From NCBI GenBank assembly GCA_002633005.1, contig NMRA01000027.1, positions 1,421,403 to 1,481,824 of the forward strand: 60,422 nt of DNA, in the 5' to 3' direction. The DNA comes from Phoronis australis (Eukaryota; Phoronida; Phoronidae). A program made the position numbers and the translations under genes. The notes under the pieces were generated by a model. It saw nothing but the letters and a program-made list of their open reading frames with translations. It had not been told where the DNA came from and ran no database searches. This document shows, piece after piece, positions 34,145 to 46,237 of the stretch. Every line of letters begins with the position of its first letter. Positions within the stretch are counted from its first letter, which is position 1.

Positions 34145-35584
34145 ATGGCAGAGAAAAGCTGTTATGGGTCTACATTAAAACAAGAACATTATGTTGAATA
34201 TAGTTTGGATAGCCTTAATAAAAGTTGTAGCAGTGAAAGTGATGCTAACAATGTTGTCAGTGCAAGTGAACCGAGAGGAGAGGGACTTCGTATTAAACAT
34301 GAGGTAATTGAAGACCCCAATGATAACGAGGGGATTGGGTATCCTGTGGGAGGTAATTTATTTGTACCAACAAAGTTTGAATTGGAGTGTGCTGATGACT
34401 GCAAGTCAGAAAGTTATCCTGCAAATATGATGGAGTATGAGTCGCTGGCAAAAAAGACAAGTTCGTGTTTTGTGCATTCAAAACATTTTACAAGTGAGCA
34501 AGTGTACATCTCTGATGCTTGTGGATTGTCTTCTGAACAAAGGAGTCATCTTGTTGACAACAGTACAGCGCAAACTGGTAAAAAACCATACAATTGTACC
34601 TCCTGTGGAAAATCCTTTAGGCACTGGAGTACATTTGTAAATCACGCAGGTACACACGGTGGCGAGAGACCATATCATTGTACTTTGTGTGGAAAATTCT
34701 TCAAGTGCAGGACTGCATTTACAAATCATAGAAGAATACACACTGATGAGAGACCACACCAGTGTACAATGTGTGAAAAATCTTTTAAGCTCAAGTATGC
34801 GCTTACAATTCATACACGGAAACACACTGGTGAGAGACCATACAAGTGCACCACGTGTGGGAAGTCATTTACGGAGAACAGTATTCTTGTTACACACAAA
34901 AGAACCCACAGTAGTGAGAGGCCGTACCAGTGTGGGGTGTGTGAAAAATCCTTTAAACACAAGAATGCATTTGTAATTCATATAAGAATTCACACTGGTG
35001 AGAGGCCACACAAGTGTACTCTCTGTGATAAGGCATTTTCAGTTAAAGGTGTTCTTGCTGCACACAAAAGAACGCACACTGGTGAGAAACTACATCAGTG
35101 CACTGTATGTGGAAAGTTATTTTCAAAGCCTGGTACTCTCTCTAAGCACATGAGAATACATACTGAGGAGAGACCATACAAGTGCACTGCTTGTGGGGAA
35201 TCGTTTTCACAGCAGTGTAAGCTTTCTGAACACACAAGAACACATGCTGGTGCAAGGCCGTACAACTGTACTGTTTGTGGAAAGTCGTTTTTGAAGAAGG
35301 TAGGTCTTGTTGGGCACTTAAGAACACACACTGGGGAGAGACCATACAAGTGCAATGTATGTGGCAAGACATTTGCTCGGAATACTTACCTTACTAATCA
35401 TACAAGAACACACACTGGTGCGAAGCCACACAACTGTACTGTTTGTGGAAAGTCATTCTTGAGGAAGGCAGGTCTTATTGAGCACACCAGAATTCACACT
35501 GGGGAGAGACCCTACAAGTGTTCTGTGTGTGGAAGGACATTTGCTCGAAAAAGTAACTTTGCTAAACACGCAAGAACACACTAA
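34145..35584 (+). CDS. C2H2 zinc-finger protein A, 12 fingers
   Basis: This is a predicted nuclear sequence-specific DNA-binding protein of 479 residues. The ATG is in good Kozak context (GCCATGG) and lies 16 bases after a CAG acceptor (34127-34129), so an upstream non-coding exon is likely. Residues 50-82 form an acidic N-terminal module (IKHEVIEDP ... FVPTKFELEC) also found in genes B, C and the decayed copy. LKQE (11-14) and IKHE (50-53) match the SUMO consensus. Twelve regular C-x2-C-x12-H-x3-H fingers run from Cys151 to His479 at exact 28-residue spacing with TGE(R/K)P-type linkers. The last codon before the stop is the final zinc-binding His. Fingers 9-10 and 11-12 look like a two-finger duplication. 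No KRAB, BTB or SCAN domain is present. The target sequence is unknown. Confidence 0.96.
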   Translation: MAEKSCYGSTLKQEHYVEYSLDSLNKSCSSESDANNVVSASEPRGEGLRIKHEVIEDPNDNEGIGYPVGGNLFVPTKFELECADDCKSESYPANMMEYESLAKKTSSCFVHSKHFTSEQVYISDACGLSSEQRSHLVDNSTAQTGKKPYNCTSCGKSFRHWSTFVNHAGTHGGERPYHCTLCGKFFKCRTAFTNHRRIHTDERPHQCTMCEKSFKLKYALTIHTRKHTGERPYKCTTCGKSFTENSILVTHKRTHSSERPYQCGVCEKSFKHKNAFVIHIRIHTGERPHKCTLCDKAFSVKGVLAAHKRTHTGEKLHQCTVCGKLFSKPGTLSKHMRIHTEERPYKCTACGESFSQQCKLSEHTRTHAGARPYNCTVCGKSFLKKVGLVGHLRTHTGERPYKCNVCGKTFARNTYLTNHTRTHTGAKPHNCTVCGKSFLRKAGLIEHTRIHTGERPYKCSVCGRTFARKSNFAKHARTH

Positions 35585-35598
35585 TTGGAGGATACATG

Positions 35599-35640
35599 TG
35601 TTCTGTGTGTGGAATGTCTTTTAAAAGTGGAACTTGCATG
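35599..35640 (+). pseudogene. Vestigial 13th finger after the stop
   Basis: Just beyond the stop of gene A, in another frame, the DNA encodes CSVCGMSFKSGT, a finger start. The decayed sister copy has the equivalent (CSVC-stop-MSFK) after its own stop near 46250. The array was therefore longer in their common ancestor. Confidence 0.65.
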
Positions 35641-35809
35641 CTAATTCCTTATTTTTGAGATTGCTTGGTGAAATTAATTAGAAACACAACACATAGCGAC
35701 GATGTGAATGTGAAGCAGGTTGAAATTGCCAAATGTTTTTAAGAAGAGTTTTGTGTCAAAAATGATCCTCCATAAATCACTCGACCATTCCCAGTAAGCG
35801 TGGTGACCT

Positions 35810-36212
35810 GGGCCCGGTCTCCAATCTTTTTACTCGAAATGGAACTCGAAATTAGGTTTGGCATTTTCAACTCTACTTTTGGGCGAACTCAAGATAAGTG
35901 TCCATTATTCTATGCTCGAGTACACAATAACTTACGTAGATAATTTATTGCCCTTAGTTCACAGTTTGTAAACCCAATATTAAAGCAACAAGTTCGAGTT
36001 TGAACTCGAAATTTCGAGTTTTTACTCAAGTTTGTAGCACGAATATAAGGGTCTTCAAGGGCAAACTTGAACTAGAAACTCCTATGCATAAACTATAATG
36101 TATTCGAGCACAGTCGGATAACCAATTATCTTAAGTTCGAACAAAACGAGCAGAGAAATTGCCAAAAATAGTTTCGAGTCCGTTGCGAGTACAAAGATTA
36201 GAGACCGGGCCC
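35810..36212. mobile_element. 403-bp foldback MITE
   Basis: The ends are GGGCCCGGTCTCCAATCTTT and, reverse-complemented, GGGCCCGGTCTCTAATCTTT. Similarity between arms continues inward (GAACT.AAGATAA, TGCTCGA.TACA) to a perfect 18-bp palindrome AACTCGAAATTTCGAGTT at 36003-36020, the exact centre. The whole unit is one long imperfect hairpin. TGGTG occurs on both sides (35801-35805 and 36213-36217), a possible target duplication. Confidence 0.8.
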
Positions 36213-36832
36213 TGGTGTTGGGAATAATACTGCATGATGTGGGTAGGTCATTAGTGCAAAGGTCACATATTTGTAAATTTTCTTGTTTTCACATTTACAA
36301 GTTGTCAGTGAATACAACTGCATGTTGTTTAGTGCAGATGATGTTCAATTAGCGTTGTTTAGTTCCTTCTTTACTTCAGCATAGTTAGAAGCATATAAAT
36401 ATAGATCTTTAAATCAACCTAAGCTAGTCGCATGAAAATGCACAGTAAATGGGTTAGGAATGGCCAGGAGAAAATAGTACAAAACAAATTTTACAGAATT
36501 TGCCGTTTTAGATGAGAACCCAGTAATCTCAAAAATCGATCTGTTGGTTAAAACATATTGCATTCAGCTGTCTTGTTTAAGTCAATTCCAACGGTAATGA
36601 TGCCTTTCGCAACTTTATGCACGTGTTTAATGAATGGAAAGCTGATTACCGGACAATTTTCGTTGGAGTCAAACTGAGGCTCATGCAATTCTGATAGTGA
36701 TTTCAATGCTGAACGTCGAGGGGATAGGTGGAATGTTAATTTAATGCGCATAGGAAAGATGTACCACTCGAAAGCCTAGGACTACTGAGATACGTTCCAA
36801 GAATCCCATTTAAAGTTCAAAGTATTACATTT
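36213..36832. other. Intergenic, nothing seen
   Basis: No gene is supported. Confidence 0.45.
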
Positions 36833-36985
36833 ATCTCAACTTCCAGAATTTGAAACTTTCTTATCCTGTAAGTTAGTCAAACTTGAAACAAAGTTTAAAT
36901 CAAAAACTTAAGGTAAACTTAAGGTCATTTTCTTGGAATTGACTTAAGAAAGGTTGAAGTTTTATCTTAAAGTTCACTTAAATAC
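36833..36985. repeat. TAAGTTAGTCAAA repeat, copy 2
   Basis: Homologous in order to 30610-30745. Confidence 0.6.
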
Positions 36986-38370
36986 GACATTTGTCTTAGT
37001 TATGTTGGAACATTATTGTAGTTGCAATTCATTTATTGGGCGTAGCTAGACATTTCTTTTTGAGATGCATAAACCATGCCGAAAACACTTATAGCAGTAC
37101 ATGCTGTGAGTTTTATTTCTTAAATGAAAGGACAATCTTCTTGCTTCGGTTCAAATTGTTAGGATGGTGGACTTTTCGATGATATTTCGAAAAAAGACGC
37201 CTCCATCCTGTACCATTTTTCGGGAGCCCTCTTATAAGGAGCTAAACAGTGAGCGAGGCAATGGTTTATTGTTAAGAAATTCAATATGAAGAAATACACA
37301 TCTCATGTTATATGCTTCCAAGTTTTATCTTCCTGAGATTTATCTTGTCAAAACACAGTTGATAAATATCAGATATACTTCAGCTGCAGTATGACAATAC
37401 GTCTCCACTCATTGATAATGGCTGGCAACTTTGGAATCTCGTATAACAACCCTATTTCCAACTTTTATTGCTCACTGGTCGATTTTAAGGCAAACAGGCT
37501 GCTTTTTGAAAGCGGTGTCGATACTGTTTACTTGTGCTCTAGACATTTTCGCAATTAAAGCGACGGTGTAGTCTGCTCCGAAAAACGTTCAAGGTTAGTC
37601 AGTGACTTAGAAACTGTAATATTTATATTGTAGCCTCCTCTGACTTTGGTGTGTACAAACCTGGTATGTAGGCTGAAGCTCCACAACAAGCGACCTACTT
37701 GATGATTTTGTAAAGCGATTCGAATCCGAAGCACAAAAAACTTAGAAAGTATTACTTAATTGCAGTTAGTAATAGAATTTGCTGCTGTAGCATTTTTGTT
37801 GTTTTTCTACTAGGTACTTAACCTTCTTTGTAGAGGTGTTGGTGCCCGCACACCAGTTCAGAAAACCCATTTTGAAAAAAGTTGTCTCTTAAATTTCCAA
37901 TTTTTTTATTTCAAATCCATAAAGTTGCGTTAATCTCCACAGAGGTCTTTTTGTCACAAACTGAACAGACACAAATACCAGAATTAAAGCTGACTTTGCT
38001 TAGATCCGGCTTTCACACGATGTCTCCACAGGAATAAGCGTGAGACACAACAATGAAATATTTTAAACGGTTGTGAACCCGCTTTTGGTCACCGACGAGT
38101 TGGATCAGGGAGAAAGAGAGTGTGTGTGTGAGGGAGGCCGGAGGGAGAGAGACGTTTATTTGAATAAATCGTGGGGTTAAAATATTACAGAAAAATTAGT
38201 CGACAGGAGATTCCTGAAAGGTTTCACTTACTGGTGGCTGTACCTGGGAAAACGCAGGGCAGAGTGCGATTGCCCTGTGAAATGATCGTAAGCGAGTGTT
38301 TGTATCCGACATTTTTACCTTACTACCAAGCTGTTGTGTGATTTGAGGCAAAATTCCGATAGAATACTAA
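36986..38370. other. Intergenic
   Basis: No gene is supported. A GT/GAG-rich simple tract lies at 38108-38150. Confidence 0.45.
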
Positions 38371-38494
38371 ATACGATACTCGAAATGAAAAATGTACTAA
38401 CTCGAGGAGCACACACCACTTAGTCATTTTCAAGGAACATTTCCATAGTGTTTTTATTTCCTTTGCGCAGTGACTAAAGAAGGACGCGTGAATC
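38371..38494 (+). repeat. Repeat shared with 30186-30304
   Basis: Second copy of the repeat near 30.2 kb. Confidence 0.65.
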
Positions 38495-38512
38495 GGCCAG
38501 TAAATACTTATT

Positions 38513-38712
38513 CAGTGGCGGGGTTGAGGGGGGGGGGCAAGNTGTATAGGCCCTGAACAAACCCTGTTTACCGTTTTTTTTTTCTTGTCAAAAGGTCCGC
38601 AAACCCAAATATTTGAGACCCCTACATTGTGTAGGTTGGGCGCGCGCATCTGTCGAAATTCTGGTTATTCCTGTGCCCTGCCCCCCAACTCAAAATCCTG
38701 GATCCGCCCCTG
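38513..38712. mobile_element. CAGTGGCGG MITE, composite
   Basis: The left end CAGTGGCGGGG and right end CCTGGATCCGCCCCTG are inverted. The right half (TGTGCCCTG ... CTCAAAATCCTGG) matches the element at 42678-42830. The middle (38590-38649) is a half copy of the GCGCGC-ended family (GGTCCGCAAACCC ... TTGGGCGCGCGCA). One N is present at 38542. The element interrupts a repeat whose other copy (30304 onwards) continues without it. Confidence 0.65.
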
Positions 38713-38844
38713 TTACTTGCAGACGGTTTACGTGTCAATGTGAAAACTAATACTGTAATATAGGCCTAGTACGTTACTAATTCGTGGGGGCGTTTATCTT
38801 GGTCCTGGACTCCCAGGTATGAAATTAACTGAGCTTCGTTACCA

Positions 38845-38997
38845 GGCGTGCGTTCAATAGACGCTAGGACCTACGCTAGGTCTAGCTAAAACCTATTCAA
38901 AGTTACGTGTTCATATTTAAAATACACGGCAATATCTCACGTAATCTATCGAAATCTTGCTTTTTAGTGAGGTTCTAACGTTACTGAAAGGGAGGCA
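38845..38997 (+). mobile_element. 150-bp MITE upstream of the THAP gene
   Basis: It aligns over its full length with the reverse complement of 16889-17041. Shared blocks are GGCGTGCGTTCA, ACGCTAGGACCTA, TACACGGCAATATCTCACGT, TCTTGCTTTTTAG and GTTACTGAA.GGGAGGC. It ends about 50 bp before the THAP start. Confidence 0.78.
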
Positions 38998-39049
38998 GGA
39001 CTTAGCCAAGAGCGGAGTTACAACGCCGTCACACTGGAAATAGGTCAGA

Positions 39050-39649
39050 ATGTTGCATTGTGGTTACAGGGGTATTCATGAAACAAGTATGTCGGTATGC
39101 GTGCCGACGAACCGGCTAAGGGGAGGTTATACGTGTTGTGTGCCTGGCTGCTATAATAACAGTAAGCGAGATAAAGAATTTAGTTATCACCGGTTTCCAA
39201 AGGATCAAGAACTGCGTAAAAAATGGATCAAAAATATCGGTAGAGCTGGAAGCAAAGGGCGATTTAGTGAATTCGTTCCGACTTTGTGGCATAAAGTATG
39301 CAGCGCTCATTTTGAGGGCGGCAAGAAAACGTATCTTGGAAACTGTCCTACAATATTTGGCATGAAAGAAACATCAACAAGTACTAAACGGCGGAGGACA
39401 ATGAAGAAATACTTTATTTCGCTTGACCAGAACTCAACCGATCTTAGCAAATTTGAGGATGATTCTACGTTGGTTCAAGAATGTGAAAATCAACTGGACA
39501 GTACACCGGCGTCCGACCTGGCCTATGATCACTGCTATAGTTTACCGGATGACAGCGAAAACAGCCTGTTGAATATTGTTAGGAAAAAGGATGAAATTAT
39601 AGAGAGCATGGGCTCAAGAATACTTGATATAGAAGAAGATCTCTCAAAG
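39050..39649 (+). CDS. THAP-domain protein, 5' exon
   Basis: This is a predicted zinc-dependent DNA-binding protein, with 200 codons in this exon. The THAP signature is complete: Cys pair in CCVPGC, FSYHRFP, KKWIKNIGR, then CSAHF (C-x2-H) and a terminal CPTIFGM. The whole domain lies in one exon. A basic stretch (KRRR) follows, then an acidic region, then a heptad-like segment (NIVRKKDEIIES ... EEDLSKVK) that may be a coiled coil. The open frame ends at 39673, but CAAAG-GTAAAA at 39645-39655 is a good donor at a codon boundary, so translation probably continues in an exon I cannot find. The ATG at 39089 is an equally good start, nearer the domain. The CSAHFxGGK context recalls THAP domains linked to transposase, so this could be transposon-derived. 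Confidence 0.85.
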
Positions 39650-39673
39650 GTAAAAAATGAGTTGCTTATTTAA

Positions 39674-40202
39674 TAAACAAGAGCAGTTGTATTTATTGGC
39701 TGGACACAGCCGAACAGGTTCGACCTATTTACAGTGTTGGAGTGGACATTTACTACAGAGCTATATACAGACATCTGAATGCTGCAGGCATACAGGGGCA
39801 ATAGTACATCATCATGAAGTTAGCTCTTTTCAAAATACAGCAAATAAAATCGAACGAAACATGCATACATGCACATGAACTTATAATTAAAAACCATACC
39901 ATGACTCTGTGTGCAATTTAGTCAACTGAACATAACTTGAATATACACAGTGGCAGATCTTGGACTAGGATATATCACAAGGGGGCCCAACTTTTTGTCC
40001 GGCTGTAAGCATTTGCGCAAACTGAACCACGATTGTAGATGCGCATGTCACCGAAGTGGGGGTAGGTCGGGAGGGGGGGTTTGCCCAAGAAATTTTTCTG
40101 TTTTTACCTCTAAAAATCAAGCATTTTCCTTGATTCCTGAAGACAGAAGAGGCAAAAAAGAAAAAAAAACAAAAAAGGAAGAACGTGTCGAACAGAAAAA
40201 AA
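39674..40202. other. Intergenic or intron; repeat-derived
   Basis: No exon is supported. A CAGTGGCAGATC start at 39949 followed by AGGGGGCCC looks like another CAG-ended repeat terminus. The stretch 40150-40200 is A-rich. Confidence 0.45.
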
Positions 40203-40266
40203 TGCAAGAACCTAAGACTCGAACTCATGACCTGGCGGATAGAGCGCGCGAGCGTCCACTACACCA
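40203..40266 (-). repeat. tRNA-derived SINE head or tRNA pseudogene
   Basis: On the minus strand, TGGTGTAGTGG (40266-40256) fits the pol III A box TRGYNNARNNG. GTTCGAGTC (40224-40216) fits the B box. The spacing is tRNA-like. The stems are not intact enough for a functional tRNA. A T-rich tract follows at once (40200-40150), as in SINE bodies. Confidence 0.6.
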
Positions 40267-40892
40267 TCACAACTTAACTACTAGTCTATTTCTAAGAGAC
40301 CTACTTATTTATGGTCCACAGCGTTTTCGCGCGAAACCTACTTCTTTTTGTAATGCTTATTACACGTTTTATTTTTTGTGCCATCAACTCTTAACAAATT
40401 TGTCGTATTTAAAATAGTCTTCAAATGCCCAAAAGACCAAATCCGTTTTTCGTGTTGGCAATAATGACAGGATTGCTTTGGAAATCGTCTTAGGATAATT
40501 AGGTTTGAAAAAGAGAGTATTGCGAGTTTCTGAGTGATTCACTAAGGCTTCGATTAAAATTCACATCTTACCAGCAGCTTCTGTTTTTTCATTGTCACTC
40601 AGGTTCCATTTTCTTTAAAAAATGAAGTAAATTTTCTTCATTGCACAGTGGAGCAGACGACGAAAACAGAGTCGTAGTGCGCAGCGCCACTGCCGGTCGC
40701 CTGGGATATCGCGGGCGGGAGAGCCTATACTTAGCCATAGTTCCGTTACGAATGCGCCGTGTTCCAAATTTGACACTTGAAATCTTTTTTCATCCTACAT
40801 AATATTAACTACCGGGGTTAAATTAATAAACTCAACATTTCCCTACGCTCTTACTGTTTTATTTTTTTGCGGCAGCCAAGGGGGGGGGGGGG
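40267..40892. other. Intergenic, nothing seen
   Basis: No gene is supported. It ends in GGCAGCCAAGGGG next to the gap. Confidence 0.45.
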
Positions 40893-40923
40893 NNNNNNNN
40901 NNNNNNNNNNNNNNNNNNNNNNN
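40893..40923. other. Assembly gap (31 Ns)
   Basis: Both sides carry GGCAGCCAAGG followed by a G run (left copy about 40870, right copy 40924), so the flanks may overlap. CCCCCCCCTAAATCCGCC at 40951-40968 resembles a MITE terminus. Confidence 0.95.
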
Positions 40924-42677
40924 GGCAGCCAAGGGGGGGGGGGGGGCAGGCCCCCCCCTAAATCCGCCTATGATACATATAGGCCTATATATTCATGAAA
41001 ATCTGGCATATGGTTTGCTCAAGTAGCTCTCACCTCACTTAGTCCTCAGGCGTGACGTTTTGAGGAAGTTACGTGAAATCGCTCCTGCTGATGAACAAAA
41101 AGACTACAAGGAACACAAATATTAATTACAAATTTCACCTGATATCTTAATTCCCATGCTATTTTGCAAGTGTCACGTGCTCAGTCTCATGCTAGCCTAA
41201 ATGCCTCAGTCTCGCGGTATAGCTTTGCCTAATGCAGTCTCATGCGAGCCTTTTCCTTACTCGCGTGACTCAGTTGAAATACTTTGTAATTATCACGCGC
41301 ATGGTGAAAAAGTTCCAATTACCAAGGTAGGTAAGAAGTTTTCAAACTTTGGTCCAAACTTTTGAGGGTTGATGAGGTTTACAGGTCATTATTTTGTTGC
41401 GAGAGAACTGGATGGGAAAGCCTATTTTATCTGTTAATAGGTCAATGTCGGGCCTTGTATCCTGTTAAGTTAATGTTAAAGTGAAGACACAAACATTAAG
41501 TCAAATGTACCTTAGTGCTTGACGCTATGAAAATCATCGGGTCGCACTCTGTGGGATCCATCTGAAATCAGGTCGCATTTTTAAAGTCCAGGCTGCATTC
41601 ATAAATTATAGATCTCTAAAATTTACCGCCATTTTTACGTACCAAAATTGATTTTTAAATTGCCAAGAAAATGTTTAGATTATGCTATTACCTGCGACTT
41701 TAAATACTCTCACATTTTAGATCGAGCTTTGAAATATTACATGCATGTAGCAGTGTAAGGCGAAATACCTGCTTTTCCATAATTGTTATTGAAATGCGCT
41801 AGAGAAACATGTTGCAATGCGAACCAAAATCCACCAACTGAGATTCACAAAAGGTGTTTTTAGATACATTGAACAGCTCTATTGTGGCCTACATCCTTTC
41901 GGAGTTTCAAGTGGAGAATTTAATGTCTCGATCAAAGATAGTTGCCAACATGAAATTTTGAATCAGCGCTGCTCTCTAACCGACACAATTCAAGTACATG
42001 ATGAATGCTCCTTGAAAAAAATACACGCGACTTTTCTACTGACCTACTATATGATAATAATCAAAGTCATTAAACGTGCATATAGACTCCCTCAATTTGT
42101 TTGCATTTCAAATTTTCAAAGAATATCCTGTTGAAACAAGTCCACGAAACGTTGCCCAGTTGAATGATGTATTAATGCACGTGAACAAATTCAGTGTAAA
42201 TTTCACAACAAACAATTTGTGTGATATATTATTTACATTTTTAGTAATTAGCTTTCCATGAAATGAAAAGCCTCAAAATAATTCCTATACTCTGTGCCGG
42301 TTTTTATTTTAGAATTAAAGATGTGCTATAGAAATAGGTCAGTCAATTAATACATCATGTGACCCCATCGTGCATGTCAACCGTGTAACTTCTCCTTTTG
42401 TGGAATAAAACAAAGCTGGGATTTTCTTTTTAAACATTTAGAAAAGACGGGCTCTGTAGTGAATTTATGAACTTGTTGCACAGAATGAAAGTTTGACTAT
42501 GGACTGCATGTCAATTCCAACCTATGTGGTTGTTTTAAAGCACTTATACATGATATACCTTACAGAATACGACGTCTGCAGCAATGACTGCAAACAACAA
42601 ACTGTGACTCAAAATTGATCTAGTTTCAGAATTTGAAATTTAATTCAGAGAAGTATATATAAATGATGGGTGGGCAC
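40924..42677. other. Intergenic, nothing seen
   Basis: Short open frames (for example 41817-42134, +) have no recognisable domain. Confidence 0.45.
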
Positions 42678-42830
42678 CAGTGGCGGATTTAGAGGGTGGC
42701 AAGGGGGCCATGCCCCCCAAAACTTCCAGATTCCATTTGGCAATTGGGGGGTGCGAATGTCTGACGAGCAAAATCCTGGCTAATACTATGCCCTGGCCCC
42801 CCCTTACTAAAAATCCTGGATCTGCCCCTG
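42678..42830. mobile_element. Complete 153-bp CAG..CTG MITE
   Basis: The ends are CAGTGGCGGATTTAGAGG and, reverse-complemented, CAGGGGCAGATCCAGG. TGGGCAC stands at both edges (42671-42677 and 42829-42835), a likely target duplication. It is the most intact reference copy for the split element at 1515/3889 and the right half of 38513-38712. It has no ORF. Confidence 0.75.
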
Positions 42831-43785
42831 GGCACTAGTCGGAGCTGTGCATGGGCACTTATTTGAAAATTCATAAAAGTCAGGGTACGCTTGGATTGTA
42901 GACTAGTGCCAGATTGTGCAGAAAAGAATTAATGAAAGGAAAAGATGGGCGCATAGCGGCATAGGTGAGGATGGTCGTTAACCTGGATGTTTAGGGTACT
43001 ATGTAAGAAATTGAAAGATTGCAATGGTAAGAAATATGCACTATTTTTGTGCAACAAACCAGCTAGGCATGACTGCGTGGATATCGTTACCATCTACAAC
43101 ATTTAGCTCCCTGGAATAATTTGCCCCGCTTAAGTTAGAACAATATTCGTTACAATGTTGTCTAAGAAGTCTACGACATGGTCACCTGACAACCTGAGGC
43201 CGGAGTGAAAAGTTGGCGGGGGAAGGATTGAAGGAAGAGAACTATAAACAAACTTGCTAATCACAATTCGTGTACTACTAATTTAGTTGCAGTAGCTGGC
43301 TGTGGGCATGGAACATCGTAGAGTCTAGGGACGACGAGCCAGGCAAACACTGGAACAGGAGAATGTCGCACGCAGTTCCCGGGAGCATTGGTCCCAGAGA
43401 ATACTGTAAAGCAACAACATAATTATCGCCTCAGGTTTAAGTTCCTTGACAAATAAATGCCTCAGGTCTAAGATCCTTGACAAATAAACGCCCGGTTGAT
43501 TCTTTTATGTAGGACACTGTCTCTGATCACTTTTAATAATTAAACTGGCTAGGAGTGTTGTACATAATTTCTCACACTTGAATCACTGGAGTTCATGTTA
43601 CATTTATGCACTCGTCAGCCTCTGAGAAACGAGGACTTGAGAAATTGTTTGCCACTCAAAACTACATTGTTTTGCATTAAAAAACGAGACACATTAAAAA
43701 AGAACGTTACTTGACGACATTTTCAAGTGTCATGATCCTCCTCGACCTTGTGCTCAAACATTGTAATTGATCAGTGGTAGAACCG
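42831..43785. other. Intergenic, nothing seen
   Basis: No gene or repeat is supported. Confidence 0.45.
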
Positions 43786-44047
43786 CAGTGCAATATTATT
43801 GGAATACTGTAATTGGATAACCAGGACCTCTTACACGAAAAATAAATATGTTTTGGCACCACAAAGTTTGGTAAGTTAATTGCTTAAGAATTGCATGGCT
43901 GAAACGTCATTGTTTCACATATTATGGCGTAGTAAGAAACTTTCTTCGACACATCCCGGTGAAAATTCGCAAAAGAAGTCAAAATGACTATTCCAATGTC
44001 AATGATCAACAGTGCATTATCTCATGTTCACGCAACATTATATGTCC
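43786..44047 (+). repeat. Duplicated zinc-finger 5' flank, part 1 (sister)
   Basis: Homologous to 30758-31020 upstream of gene A. Confidence 0.75.
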
Positions 44048-44148
44048 AGTCACCTGAGGACAGTTCTCCCGACTGTTAGTGTTGTTTTGAACTTGATTTG
44101 GCAACAATCAAATAATGGCCGGATTCACTGGAGTTATTTGCTTTACAC

Positions 44149-44304
44149 CTGCCAGGCCTCTGCCGGTAAGTGTAAAGAGTCAGCTCGCAGTCATGTTGGG
44201 TATTCCTCATTGCATGTTGCGACTTGATACGTTCCGGCCAAAGTCTCGGCTCACATTCCCAAATTTCAGGTTGCAAATGCGAACAGCAGCTTGTTATGTC
44301 GAAT
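44149..44304 (+). repeat. Duplicated zinc-finger 5' flank, part 2 (sister)
   Basis: Homologous to 32600-32752. Here it follows part 1 directly, so this locus represents the state before the tandem array entered the gene A flank. Confidence 0.75.
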
Positions 44305-44629
44305 GAACGTTACAAAAATTTCAACCAATCAAAAACTGTGTCACGCCTGTTTTTGTTTTCACTTGGTGAGAGGCTATTTTGAGCATGCACATTAGAGTGC
44401 AATCTGCTTTACTCATCGTTTTTGATTGAACTGTGGAATTTGAGGCACATTGAATCAGATGGTTTCATTTTTCTTCATGGTTGTGTCTTCTCTAAGTTAA
44501 CAGCTTCTAGCTTCAAATTACATTCATCGTTGAATCAAACTCTGTTTGAGATGTGTCATTTTTGTTGTTGTGTCGGACTGTAAGCTGTGTCATGTATGTA
44601 ATTTCTGTTTTCAGGTATTATCTCTTGCC

Positions 44630-46237
<1,608 letters not shown>

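Noticed and set aside
34189-35372. Long antisense frames within zinc-finger gene A
   Set aside because: These are shadows of the repetitive finger code on the opposite strand.
40203-40266. Functional tRNA gene
   Set aside because: Pol III boxes are present but the acceptor and anticodon stems do not pair well enough, and the T-rich continuation fits a SINE better.
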